This document shows positions 13,601 to 28,800 of a stretch of 64,000 bases of DNA, piece by piece. Origin of the DNA: Brachynemurus nebulosus. Lineage: Eukaryota; Arthropoda; Insecta; Neuroptera; Myrmeleontidae. The notes beneath the pieces are model-generated. The model saw only the letters and a program-made list of their open reading frames with translations, had not been told where the DNA came from and searched no databases. How positions within the stretch are numbered: the stretch's first letter is position 1; every line of letters begins with the position of its first letter. The DNA is taken from the NCBI GenBank assembly GCA_035578155.1, contig JAPWDM010000050.1:1901035-1965034 (forward strand), in the 5' to 3' direction. A program made the position numbers and the translations under genes.

Positions 13601-16600
13601 ATACATTTTTTCAAAAAATTCAACACATTTATTATTCACAAATTTATTTATGAGTAGGTTTATATTGTTTCTTTACAAAAGCATGTTATTGTTATTAGTT
13701 CATATTTACCATTAGAAATTTATCCTTATATTGGTCATTAAAAAAGATTCCAGAACATTCTATTCGAAAACCAACAAACGCATCAAAAAACCGATTTCAC
13801 CATTAGATTGGTCATTCAAAAAGAGGCATTAAATAGTGGAATTAAATAAAAGTTCTACAATATTCTATTCAGTAGCAAGCTAAAATATGGACAAATCGAC
13901 TTCAAAGTTCTCGAATATTCTATTTGACAACCAACAAGAATACTGAAAAATCGATTTTTAAAACATTTGTCTAATTGTGCACTTTGACCGCTTTTTTGAA
14001 GACCAGCCCAATGGTAAAGACGATATTTCGTTTTCTTGACTGGTTAATGAATAGAACATTTGGGAACACTTGTATTTGCCCTCTCTTTCGATAAAAAATC
14101 GAATTTGACGAATACTTACTCTACAATATTTTTCAAGATGTGGGATTTGGCCTCTCTTTCGATAACAAATCCAATGGTGTAATCAGTTTTTTGATATCTT
14201 TGCTAGTTGAAGAATAGTATATTGTGCAATAAGTGCGGGAAATTGTCGATTGCCCACGAAAGCGAAGTTGAGCGCACGAACGTAGTGAGTGCACTCAATC
14301 GCTTGAGTGGGGCAATCGACAATCCTGCACGAGTTGCACATACTATTTTTTATTACGAATTTCACATACTTTTTTCTATTATTATTACTATTTTTGACAT
14401 TTTTATTACTTTTTAAAATAATATTTTTAAGTGTTCGTCTTTTTTTTTTCTGAATTAATTATCGTTTAAATTACTTTGCTGGTGGTTTCTATAGAAATAA
14501 TTATGAAATATTTATTAGATGAAAAATTAAGAGGCGGCTTTGAGTGTTTTGATTAAATTTTGCATGTTTTATTGTCAATTTGCGTGTGGAAAGTTAGTTT
14601 CCACACGCAAAAAAGTATGCGGGAAGAGTACAGTATGGGCAAACAGCTATTTTGCGTACAGAAATATGTACGCCAAGTTAGTACTTCTCTCGCATGAGTA
14701 ATAAAATAGAATATTTTAGAATTTTTATCAACTTATTTGGAATTTTTTACAATGACCAATACAATGATGAAGTCAGTTTTTTTTAATATCTTTGCTGGTT
14801 TCTGTATAGAATGTTCTGGAACTATGTCTCTGATTTTAGTATTTTAATTTTTCAGGGTATATTAAATGTTATTTATAATACATATAGGTACATATATTCA
14901 GCGTAATTTATAGTATTCACCAACACCCCAAATAAAAATATACCACACCCCTATTGGGTCTGCAATATATTTAAAAAATGTTATGAGGAAACTACGTCAC
15001 AAAAAAGAACCGACATCATGCTATCTTCGAAGCTCCGCTGTAGTTTTTGTAAAACGTAAACTATACGATAATATAATTTTCACAGTTTAATCAGCTGTGT
15101 TGACCTAACCGTCGTTCACAAAGTAGTTATCGGTAGTTTTGAAACATAAACTAATTTTTGCAAAATTCTTAAATATATTATGGTTTCATTGAAAAAAAAA
15201 ATGTGCGTGTCGTTAAAACCACGCGATTAAAGTGAAAACTTCTATGACGATCTCGTAACCGATTCGAAGTAATATAAATACAGTAGAACCCTTCATAAGT
15301 CGTGCAGTTGGGACCAGAAAACCTCTCATAAGTTATAATTCCTCTATTCTCTCATTTAAAGTGTTTTAAAAAAAATTGATACATGTACCTTATACCTTTA
15401 CAAGGGTACACGTTATGTACTTTAACAAACCGCACATTGCCACGTATTCACTACTATAGAACTACGCATGCACTTTAAACTGTAGTAGGTGCAGTAAGAA
15501 AGGAGAAAATATAACGTACGAGAGGTTCAAAACGTAACTTACGAGGGGTTTTACTGTATATTCTATAGATAAGATTTTATTGGACGGATCACGGTTATAA
15601 TGGACGTGGAAGCCAATAAGTCGTAGAAAAAATATAGCATTCTGCTCGCTTGCAATGGCTATTACTCACACAGATGCATTACGACACTTGCCTCGTAAAC
15701 TCGGCTCGTGTTGCAATTTTATCTGAGTAATAGCTATTATTACCAGCCCGTTGAATAATATACTATTGATAGTGGTTTCCATAGAAATAATTATTAAATA
15801 TTTATTAAATAAAATTTCAAGAGGTAGCCTTGCGTGTTTTGATTCAATTTTGCGTGCGGAAAGTATACTTTCCGCATACTCTAAATGGAGGGGGGAGAAG
15901 TTAAAAAACGATCAAAATGTAACTATATACGTAGTTTAGGGGCGTTTCCTTATATTTTTGAATTGGTTAAAAATTTGCTATAGAATTCATTTCAAAGAAG
16001 TTGTCCACTTTTCTTAAAATTATACAATTTAATATTAAAATTATATAACTTATTTGAAATGAACTCTATCGTATTTTATATAATGGTACGTCAAAATAAC
16101 GTTATGGTATAGTTTACCGTATTTTATGAAAACTCTGAAATATTTGTTTTAAATTTATACATGTTTTTTTTTTTTATTTTTAGCCAAAATTAACAATGGC
16201 TAGATGTCGAAGGAATGTTGATAATTTCTTGGAAGCGTGTCGGAAAATTGGAGTCGAAGAGGTAAGATTTAAACAAATTAATTAGTTTTGAAAGCTTAGA
16301 TTTTTTTAATGATTAAATTTTTTGACTCTAATAAGTTTGGCAATCTTTTAGTAATATTTATAATAGATTGCTAGATTTGTTAAAGGTAGAGATCCCCTGA
16401 TTGTGAAGCTGAGACTATGATGTCTGGTTGCAGGGGCAGCTGTGCTCCAGTAATGATGTGATTGCGTTTACAACGTCGGGGGGTCGTGAAGGAGCGGAAG
16501 CACTACTCGCTGCAGTGAAGTCGTTGGTTCAGTTAGGCCCCCCGAAGACAGATTACACCGGCTATAGATCACCGCAAGAAAGGACCACAACCGACATCAT

Positions 16601-19600
16601 AGTCTCGGTTTTTTGTTTGACTATGTTCATCACTACGATCATTTTTCTAATCATTTTTCCAATACCTGATTAAATTTTAGATCAACTAAAAAAAAATCAT
16701 GGATTTTTTAAAAGTTTAGATTAAGTATAAAATATATCTAAATGATACTTAATAAAAGTGATATTCTATTCAATTTTAACAAAAAAAAAATTAAATAAAG
16801 ATCTTTGATACTTGTGGGTAATAAAGTCTACTTAAATTTATAATTATTCTGTTGGTCCATTCTTAGTGTGCTAAAGATAATATGAAAACGGACGGTTCGT
16901 TGAGTTTTATTTGTCGCAAATTTATATCAAGTTAGGTGGGCGTTATTATCTACAAATATTTTACATATTAGTAATCTTTGCGAAGCTTTGTGAATTTCAA
17001 TTAATATTTAAATGTACTTATATTTCACGTATCTGAAAGTATTTAATGAATTTGCAGTACAAACGGAAGTACTTTTCGTATACCAGAAAATGCGCTTACA
17101 AATTAATATATATTCCCAAAGAAATCATTTATTACTTTTGATAAGCTATGATACATTGTTAAAATTATATCAGTATTATCTCTTATATATTTAAAGTTTT
17201 ATATACATTTTATAATATTTCAGCTTTTTTATATCAACAATAAATTATTGTACATTTGTCAGAGAAGGGATCGGTTGTGTCGCTTACACGGCCCCGGATG
17301 TTTTGTGCATGACAACGTCTGCCTATTATTAATGGAATGAAACACATTTTACAATGTGATGCGTTTGTTTGTTTTAGAAGTGAACCTATTAAACACTAAC
17401 ATATTATATGTAATACCGTCGAACATCTGGTTTAATAAGAGATCTTTCTTTATTGAAGGCATTTACATGCATAAGGCTGTGGTTACATTGGATACGAATT
17501 CGTACGAAAATTGATTCGTACGAGCTCGTACGAAATTTATTCGTACGACTGTGTGGTTACACTGGATACGGAATCGTAATACGAATTCGCATTTAAATTT
17601 AAACTGAATTTTTAAATAAAATTTCAGCTCCAATATTTAGTTAATTAATTTTTCATTACACATATTTTAAATGTTTTTGTTAGGTTAGGTTAGCTTTGTT
17701 ATATCGTAATATATTTAATTAAAAAAAATTATCTAAACATTTCCTCTGCCACTTCATTCCACAATTTTTTATTTAACTTTTTATTATGATGATATTTATG
17801 TTACCGATCCCTTAAAGACCGCCTTTATTCAACAAAAATAATTATTTTTTCTATATGCATCATTTTTTTCGTACGAATTCGCATCAAAAAACAAAATATT
17901 TTGGTCGTATCAAAAAGTCGTAGGAGCTCGTACGAAAGAGTCGTAAGCAGTGTAACCACGCATGTCTAAATGTATGCATTTGTTTAATTCGTATTAACTC
18001 GGGTAAACTCGTACGAATTCATACGAATGAATTTTCGGATGAATTCGTATCCAGTGTAACCGCTACCTATGGCTGGTCGTCCTTTGGATGCGGAAAGGTG
18101 AGATATTTAATTCGGACGATTACACACGTTTGTCGTTCATCCGAAACGATATGTCTACTGTCCGTCCACTAGCCTAATATTCGTCAGTATTTTTCTTTTT
18201 AATTTTCCTTTTCTCAAGCTATATATGCTATAAAAATACGTAAAAAACAATTTATGGCACGTAATATGCAAAGTTACACAGTTATAATTGTAATTTACCT
18301 TCAGTTTCATTTCAATAAAAATAAAAATCTCATGGAATGGACTTGTTCGCGCGACAAAATCCAAACAAAATTGGATCTGTTCGCATGTCGCAATTATACG
18401 CATGGAAACGGACGAACGAGACGCTTTCACTGGACGAGGATGTATAGCTTCACAGCTGTTTGGATCGTTCGTCCGTTTTCATGCGTATTCGTCCGAATTA
18501 AATATCGCACGTTTCCGCATCTAAAGGACGACCAGGCTAAGATCGAAAGGGGGGGGGGATATTTCTCTTTACAATTTGTAATTCAATAAGGACTACCAAA
18601 CCTGTTTATATATGTATATACACTAGCGGAAAAAATTAAAGGATCAAAAAAAAAAAAATTCCAAATTTTTAGCGATTTTTCGAATGGTTGTATTTTCGTG
18701 AAAAATGGTCGTATCGGAGTCATAAGCAAAGAACTTTAAAGCTGGAAGTTTCTAGTTTCGAGATCTTGCGATAAAAAAATTTTTAAAGCAACGTGAATCA
18801 ATTTTCAAAAATTTTTTGAAAAATTTTAGAAAAAAATTTCTTTTTTAAAATTAAGAAATTTTTTTATAAATTTAAGTACTGTTATTGATGAAAATGTGAA
18901 AAAAGCCGAGAAAATTTGTTTTTTCATTTTGTCAAAAGTTCTGAAAGTTTAAGAGCAAAAAAATGATCCTTTAATTTTTTCAGAAATTCAATCGAACGAA
19001 ACAAAAAAACGGTTGAATGGATTAAATTGAAACTCGGTGGGGTTTTTGTGGGTATATTGAACTGTAAAAGGCCCACTTAACATTAATGATTTGCTCGATA
19101 TTTTTAATTCAGCACTTGATTTTTCAAATTCATGTAGAGTATGCAAAGAAATTTTTTTCCGAAAAAACAATGGCTAATCTTTGTAGAAAATTTATTCGAG
19201 TTTTTAAAACCCATCTTCAATTTTCTGTGTGATCATTGGTTCACTGAGATATCGATGGTCAAAGACAAAATGATCCTTTTCCATTCAAAGTCCGATAATA
19301 TCTCAGCGAAAAGTGGTCGTATAACTTTTCAGTCAAAAAATTGTTAAATAGAACGTCATTTCGTGAAGATATATTCATTTGAATACGAGCAGTCGGAGTA
19401 AATCATCACTTCCCTATTATCCTCAAATTTCTTACCTCTGGGGTGTTCCTTGAGCCGAGGACATAATAAATAAAAGTCGTTGGGCGTTAGATCTGGAGAA
19501 TAGGGTGGATGTTTAGCAGCCATTGCAACTTCAACTTTGATAAATTTATTTTATATTTTCCGTCAGAGTTTTTACATAAATAAACGCCTTGAGTATTCGA

Positions 19601-22600
19601 TATAATATAGATTTTTGTATTTATTCTGAAAAGATTATCTGAATTTTACTTAATACTCCCATTCTAGGTATTTGCGTAAAATTTTATTAAAATTCTACAA
19701 ATAGAAATATGTATGTGAGGATTTCAGTGGGTTAAATAGATGAATGGTACCAGGATTTCGAATATATGTGTGTTACTTATAGTTTACCAGATACAGTTGA
19801 AGCTAGAAAAGTTAATTTTTGCACATACAGGCCCTGCTATGCGGAGTGAGACGTTGTCATGTCAAAAATAAATTTCTTGTGATATTTAAAAACAGCTATA
19901 TTTGGTGGTAAATGAAATATGAATTTGCTCAGATTATTAAAGAGCTTCGAACGAAAAATTGTAGAGCATAAATATGCTAAAATGAACGGCCTTAATTAAT
20001 TTAAAATCAAGCAGACAAAAGTTTTTCTCTAAGAAATAAAAATAATTTTTGTAGAATATTTATTTTTGTAAATGGTTTTTAAATGCATATCTTTTAAATT
20101 TAGTATTAAGGAAACTTTTTTGTTTTATTAAATATAATTAGCCTAGTCAAGTTTCATACTTTTCAATGACATTTCAAATATCAAATGTGTTTAAAAATTT
20201 TATCTGTAGCTATTTAAGTTAATATGGGTAGCTTTATTTATTGATTTATTTATTTGTTAGATTATTTTGATTAATGAATTATATTTTACATATTCCACCC
20301 AGTAATGTACAAATTTATATATTAAGTTATTGCATAACGTAAAATTTATGGTAACGTTATTTTGACAGTTGAAACAATTGTGTTACAGCTACATTTTTTG
20401 TCGAATGTCCTTATTGGGAATCGTAAAATTTATCGTTAGATCCGCAAGCTAGTGACCAAAAAAACAAATAGGTTTTGTTTACTAGGTTTTGACAATTCAT
20501 AAAATTTTTGCTGTTTTGTTTTTAAAATATAGATTCTCATAACGTAAAAACCTTTATTACCGAACGCGATCCGATACCGAAACAGTTTTGACATTTATAT
20601 ATTAATGAAGTTATTTCTGAAAGAAACCTCTGATAATAAAAATTATTATTAATAGATTGATTAATTATTTTTCAATTCAAATTCGCCTCGCATTAATGTT
20701 TCTATTCTTAATCAAATAAATTCATATATATTTCAAACAGTTTTTGTTGAACTTGTAATTTCATTATTTGACTTTATTTGGCGATAAACCTCAATATTAA
20801 GACCAGCAAAAAACCAAACAGAATTTTTAACCAATCTTCAACATGTCGACCGGTTTCGGTGTCTCAAAACACCATTAATGGTGTTTTATGTTTATTAAAA
20901 TGATTAATTTTATTGATAATTACACTTTTGTTAGCTTTAGAATTTAATAATATAAATTTATAATAACAATGAAGTAACGAAGTAATGGGGTATTTGACAA
21001 TTTTTTAAAAACCATCTTAGTGTGTTTATTACTTCTTGTTAAACTCATAATACACATTTTTAAATTATTTTGTACTATATTTTTAATAAAAATCACGGAT
21101 CAAATTTCAGTTTTAAAAAAGATCGCCAAAACGATGCTTTCTGTGACATCATATCGCATGACGTCATTGGCTCTAAAACATTGAGTAGTAGTAGTAGGTC
21201 TAGTAATGAAAATTAATAATTAAAAATTTCTTTCATAGTTACCAAAAAAGTAAACAATTTTTTTCCTAACTACAATATAATACCTACATATTCGAACGAG
21301 CTTGTGACGTAAGCTGCTTTTGCTTGATGTTTTTGATTACGTCATTTTTAACGTAAATTTTGTAATTTTATTTAATTAAAATTTTTATATTTTTGAATGA
21401 AATAACTTGTAAAAAAGCAATATTCAGTATCATTATGACTCGAGCAATTATTTAAAATTCAAAATAGATGTTTTTTCAACTGCTGTCAAATACCCCATTA
21501 TGTACATTTAAATAAATATAAGTAATATAAACGTAATTTGAGACTTGAAACTTGATACGATTAAATAAATAAAGAAAGGCTTGTATGAGTTACTTAGGGG
21601 ACATTGACAAAGGACAAAGAACACTTAAAGATACGAGATGCCATTGATAAAGTATTAATTTACATAATATCATAGTTGATCAGTAATGCCGATTGCATAT
21701 ATTTTATTAGATTGTATTTAAGAAATCCAACAACCACTTTTATTTATTTTTGGCATTGTTGTTATTTCACTTGTGTTGTTCGTTAACAATATCAGTTTTT
21801 GTATAATGTCACTGCTGCCTTTACATTGCAGCTTTTTGATTTTGCTACTGGCATGAGTGTGCCGATGTTTCATATGTTGTATCCCGGGTGAGATGAACAG
21901 TTATTTGATACCGTCAGGAACTTCTGACACCAGGTTGTCAATTATTTTGAGCTGAGGCAACCATCAACCGGTCACGTCGTGTCGTCGAAATGGTAGTCGC
22001 AACTTCTTTCTTGAACAAATTCCTTCCTCTTGTTTGATCAAATCCATTTTGATCAAATCCATTCTGATTTGATATCGTCGTATATGCTTCCAAGTGCTGG
22101 GTTTATTTATAATTATAACACTTTGTATTAATGTTTAAAAATAATTAATCTTTATTTAAAAATAAAATATAGTTTACAATTATAAGTTACTTCTAACGTT
22201 AAAGACGACTGATTGACAAAAGACAACCGTGCAATATTTATTTTATTTGAAATTTCTTTGTTTGAGGCTATATTACACACACACTTCACTAAGATTCATA
22301 CACTGGAGCTGTTTAAAAACACGTCTGCACACGACAGATGCTAGACGAGAACTCCCGAGCGAGCGATCACGGTTGTTTCGGGTCTATATGACTGTCACAT
22401 TAACTTTGTATAAAAGACATCAAAATAATTTTAAAAATTTTAGAAACATTTTTTTCGAAGACGGCTGGCTAGTGCATTTTACTATTTTAGCATATCAACA
22501 CCCTAAAGGTATACTATTAATATACGAAGTCTCATCCTGAAGTCAATTTACCAACCCGTGCCCTCCGTTTGTTAGTGTACCGACAGTACTTATGAGTCCA

Positions 22601-25600
22601 ACTGTTTTTTAGTGTCTGTGATGCCAGATAAATATTATAGATAATAATTCCTTTTTTGTATAGCCAAACAATTTTGAAATGAGAGACCTTCCTTCGTTTG
22701 TGCAAGTGGAGTGGGTAAAATTAATCAACTCACTGGCGTATGTTTCATAAGACAAATATTATTGACCTAACTTTAAAAACGACTCGTATTCACCATTGCC
22801 AGTTAAATATTTATTCTACAGAATTTATCTTAATCATAGAACATTTCAACAAACTGGTATTCACCATTGTCAGATACTTTTGTCAGTAGAATATAACAAG
22901 AAAATAACTATTCGCCCGATTTTGGACAGATAAATTTTTACCAGGTGTATGCATAAGTTTTTTCCGGTTTTTTGGTAAAAAAAAAGAAAAAAAAAACGTA
23001 ATTTTCAAGGAAAAAAATTTTTATTTTATTCAAAATATTGGCCATCGGCTTCTACACATTTCGCCCATCTTTCAGGTAATTTATGAATACCATGCCAGAA
23101 AAAATGCTTGTCTTTTGCAGCAAACCATTCGTTGAGCCATTTTCTAACTTCCTCGAAATTGCTGAAGTGCTGCTCTGCGAGCGCGTGCCCCATTGATGCG
23201 AAGAGGTTATAATCAGATGGCGTCAGGTCTGGGGAGTACGGCGGGTGCGAAAGGATGTCCCATCCAAGCGATTTAAAGGTGTTTTTCAGTGATATAGCTG
23301 TGTGAGACGGCGCATAAATACTTTGCCATGTCTTCTAGCCCATTCTGGTCGCCTTTCGATTAATGCGTGGCTTAAATTAATCATTTGTTGGTGATAGCAT
23401 TCTGTATTATACGCAGGGCTGCGTATTTCCATTTGCCTGCTCATTAGGAGGCACTGTTGTCTCGAAATCCGTACGGTTTTGTAACACTCAAAATATGTGT
23501 ACAATTCAAATCTCCTGTCCTCTAAACGTACATGAGTTTGTAATGCAGACTGTTATTCCAAACACGTGTTCAAGGGAACGTGATGATTAGAACGATAGTT
23601 TTGCAAAGGTCATAAAAGCATGAATTATGACCCAAGAGTTACATGTGCAAACTATTGACAAATTACTTTCTGTTGCCCTCGAGAAAGAAAAATTACGAAG
23701 TATGAAAGCAATAGTGAAAAAAAATCTTATGCCAATATGTAGTCAACAAACCAATTAAATGATTGAGAATAAGAAATTATAGAACTTTTACTAACAAGAA
23801 AATCCAGTATTTTCTGATACATTTCAAAAACACCTTCATTTTTCCTTTTTGGCCTAATTCTTCACCCCTGGTCTCGTCATCTTCAGGTAAAAACTAATTT
23901 ATCAAAAAATTGACATTATTAGGTTCAAGTAATAATTTTTTTGAGTTATTAAAGCTTATAGCTTTTCGTTGTCGATAACATGATTCTTTATAAAAATTTA
24001 TAAAAGCTACTGAAGCAAAAAAATTGACTGATATGATTACTTTAATGGCGTTCAAACCATTAATTTAATGGTTTATCTAATATTTATAAACAAGTCTCCG
24101 TGGTTACAAATTGGGTTTAATAAAATGAAGTCATGTTTCACAATTTAATGCTTGTGGTATCTCTAGGAAACATAATATTGATATGTTCGATTCAGTACTC
24201 AGTGATTCTTAGGCATATACCTAATATTTACCACATATATAACACCTATAACAACATGCGTAGCCCAGGGCCGTGTTCGATTTGTGGTATAAAAGATTCT
24301 CGCGCATGTGCACTATTAAACCGCGTAAACAAAAATTCAAATTATTTGACGTCTACTACCATATTTGGGAATTTGTAGCCGTTACATATTTAAATTTTTG
24401 ATAATATGTTCGCGCGGTTTAGAAATACACATGCGCAAATGCACTGGAATTTTTTGTACCACAAATCGAACACGAGACAGTCTATCACTGGGCTACGCAT
24501 GTTGTTCATTGTACTAGTCTGGATCTTTTTGTTGACTTCAGTTGCATTGGTTGCATGCTTACATAGTCAACAGTTAGATTGCGCGTGCACGCAACTGTAC
24601 AAACAGTGAAAACTCCCAAAATATTTCCCTCGGATAAAAAGTAGTCTATAATGTTCTCTGTGCAAAGTTTAAAGACGATTGGTTAAGCGGTTAAGGCGTG
24701 AAAGAAAATAAAGCAAACTTTACTTTCATATTTAAAATATTAGTTAAGATAGCATCTTATTTTTTTTATAGTATCCTAATGGCAATTTGCGTTAAAAGAT
24801 TTGATAGACTTTATTTTAATTAAGAAATAAGATACGCTATTTTATTTTTCAACTGGAAAATAGTATATTATTCAATGAGCTGATAATAATAGCTATTATC
24901 CATGAAGATTAAATTGCGACACGAGCTGAGTTTACGAGGCGAGTGTCGTAATGCATCTGAGTGAGTAATAGCCATTGCAAGCGAGTAGAATATTATATTT
25001 TTTCTACTATAAATTTTAAATTAAAAGAATAAAATTGTCAATTTATCTCTAATTTCATTAAATGTTTGTATATGTATCTATGGAAACGATCAATATAAAA
25101 TTTAAATTGTTTTGTTTACTTACACGTTACTACGCAACATATATGAAATTAAAACTTATATAAAAAACAATCGCAAACCCATTGAATAATGGTTAATACC
25201 GTTAATACGGTGATTTCATTGGTCGAAAGGTATTGAGTAATGATTATTCCTGCACACCTTTGAATGATGCCTAACTTTCTCAACAATATATATGACGAGT
25301 TTTTGTTGTTACAATACAACTTACATTATTACTTTTTCTAAGTCGACTAATTATTTATTTTATTCCGACAATGGTTGTCCAAAATATATATCTCTTGAAA
25401 ATGATCATAAATTGATCGAAACGCGTCGAGTAAAGAGTAAAAAGGAACTTTTTATAAGTTATTTTTAATAATCTTGCAGGCTGTCGACTCCTTGTTTTCA
25501 ATTTTCATAATTTCTCAACAATTAACGGATATGTAATGAGTGTGTTCTTCAACAGGAGTAGAAAAATAACGTTACCATATTTTGTAAAACTTTTTTTTTT

Positions 25601-25796
25601 TTTTTTATTAAATATTAAGTATTTCCAGATTATTTTTACTCTCTAGTCAGTAAAGCTTATTCTTTATCATACTGTTCCAGTACTCTTTGCTTTTTCGTCC
25701 ATGTATTTATCTTATTTTTTCATAAGTTCCACGCTTAAGAAATGTAATACTTTATCAAAGAATCTTTTTATTCCTTTAATGTGCATTTATTTTCGC

Positions 25797-25893
<97 letters not shown>

Positions 25894-28800
25894 AACTTTA
25901 AAAAAAAAATAATTTTAAGCTGAAGACGTTTTTTTTTTAATTTTATATTTTTTTAAGAATATTTTTTATTATATTGTATACATATAAGGTAATATATTAA
26001 CAAATAATATGTAATTGGTGCTTAAATTAAATTTTATTATTGGATAAGTCACATTTTGTTAATTTCTTTTTTTTTTTTTATTCCTAAACTGTAAGTGTAA
26101 AGAGTAACTCACACGCACTAATCGGTCGGTCATTTTTTTGAAATTATTGTGTGGTTTGATTTTGGCGACCATTTGTTAACCACCTTTTAGTGATCAAGTG
26201 AAGTTCAATACAAATATTGCTGGACCATACCAAATACCAATGTTACCGCTAAGGCTACGGTTACAAGGCAAGTGACTTCGTGCGAATTGATGTTCGCGCG
26301 TATTTGTACGAATTCGCGCTATCAATAAGTGGCGACAGTACAAGTGACCAAGTACGCGATTTCGCGCGAATATCAATTTCTACTAATTTTGTTTTATTAA
26401 GGGCCGGTATTATAAACGATAGAATAAATTTATCTCTGGGATAAATCAGTTTATTCTATAGATTTGAGTATTATAAACGAAAGATAAATATATCTGGTAG
26501 TTAAATCTGTGGTATAAATTATCCTTAGAAAATCAAGCGGATAAATTTTATCTGAGAGATTAATTTTCAATATGTCTGCCCTATTCGCTTTATTACTAAG
26601 CAATATTCTAGCGAAATAAATATAATTTATAAGTATTATATCTATTTTTTGTTTTCATTAATATTTTAATATTTTACAATACCTATATAATAAATTTTGC
26701 TTTTAAAATTTTCTAATTTTTCCCATACTCAAATTTAAACTGCAATTTTAAATAAGAATCCAACTATAAAATTGATGTTTGACACATTTTTGACATGTAT
26801 ATACAGAATCTACTCTAGCTACAGAGTAGCGTTGGGCATAATTGATTTAAAAATAATCAATCATTCAATTTTTAAAATATCTCGAAATAGTTTAATATAA
26901 TCATTCAATTTATTTTACAAACTATCTGAAGCTACAGTATGAATGATTTTAACAATCAAATTAATAGAAAATAATGATTTTAATAATCAAATAGTCATTC
27001 TATTATTGAAATTACCGAAGTAATAATAATCGATTATAGAAATCATTTGATTATTTTCCGTCAGTACTATAATGTTGCTAAGGTTATCTGGGCCGTGTTC
27101 GATTCGTGATATAAAAAATTCTCGCGCATGGGCACTATTAAACCGCGCAAACAAAAATTCAAATTATTTGACGTTTACTACTATATTTGGAAACTTGTAG
27201 ACGTTATATTTTTAAATTTTTGCTAATATGTTCGCGCGGTTTAGTAATGCACATGCGCAAAAGCACTGGAATTTTTTATACCACAAATCGAACACGAGGC
27301 TGGTCAACTAAAATAGTTATCAAAGGATAATTATTTTAGTTGGTAGAATATTTTATAATACCCAGTTAACTTTTATTCATTAAATAAATTAAACCTAGGG
27401 ATAATTATCTACCGATTTATTTTAGTTTTATAATACCGGCCCTTAATAATAAATATATTAGTTTTATTGTGAATATTTTAGAAGGATATTATTTGTTGGG
27501 AAATTTTGTACTCCTATCGAATATATTTAACGAATAATTGGATTCGATTGGATAAGTAACTAAAATTCTTTGAGAAATAAATTTTTACAGAATTTTTCTA
27601 GAAAATTCAACCATGTTTCATTAAAGCTTGATAGTATCAATACGAGTACTGATTTTAACAAAGAAGATACATAAAAAAAAAAATAAATAATATACCATGG
27701 GGAACATCGCCCATTATAATCGATTTTAATTTTTTTTTATAACTTAAGGAGTTTCGATAGACTCTAAAAAATGATACCATCGATCTAAAATTTTAATCAG
27801 TAAACAATACATATGTAAAACGCTGACCTTTAAAATTTCAGATCAATTGTGCTCTTAGTATTCAAGAAATTAATTATCAAAATTTAACTTTTTTAATGTG
27901 CGTAAATGGACTAGAATACAAAAACGATTATAAGATATTAAAAAATGTTAAACTTTCGACCAAACTTATTTAACAGATACATTAGACATTTATGAATCGA
28001 ATAAAACAAGATTTATATCAGTTTTGCATATTGTTTATTAGTTATTGCAATTAAAAAATTAAAAATGTAATGTCGACTCGAAAATTGTAAAAACCATAAT
28101 TGAACGTGGCAACATTGCACATTTAAAATGACACGTGTAAAAGCTAAACAAAAGTAAAGTAAAAAGTAAAAGTAAAGTAAATTTTTTTAAGGCTATAATA
28201 ATAATCTTACAGTCAAAATTTTTAAATTAAATTTCTGTAAATTAGAATCATTAGTTTATTATAATTTGTACTCGAATACACAATTAAAATTATGAGAAAA
28301 ACAAAACACCACAGATAACAAAACACAATTTTTAAAATTGTTATAGTTTTTTTTTTTTACATTTTCCGATTTTTTTACGTGTAAATTATATGATTTTTCC
28401 GTTATTCATTTTCGTTTCCATTTTTTAGGAAGACAATACAATAATGAAAATATATTTTTAACAAAAATGATTAAATCACAAATATATTAGAGATATACAT
28501 AACCTCATTTATTCATGCTAATTATAATATGTATGTATTGCATACATACATATATTGTTGTACGATGTGTACCATATGTACCACATGTACGGTTGTATAT
28601 TAGTGATGGGCATATTTGAATAAAAAGTAATCGATCATGTTGCAACAAAATACACTAATGTGATATCGTATCTATGGTTTATTAGTATGTGTCGTATATG
28701 CATCTGGCATATTCGGGGTTTTCATCACAGCTTACGTCACAAGTGTCACAACCAATAGGATCGCTGCATTGCTTGAATGGACTGTTTTGGCGGGATTTCT

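Noticed and set aside
18155..18589. 91 and 111-codon ORFs on opposite strands
   Set aside because: They follow the paired arms of the GGCTGGTCGTCC element and have no independent support.
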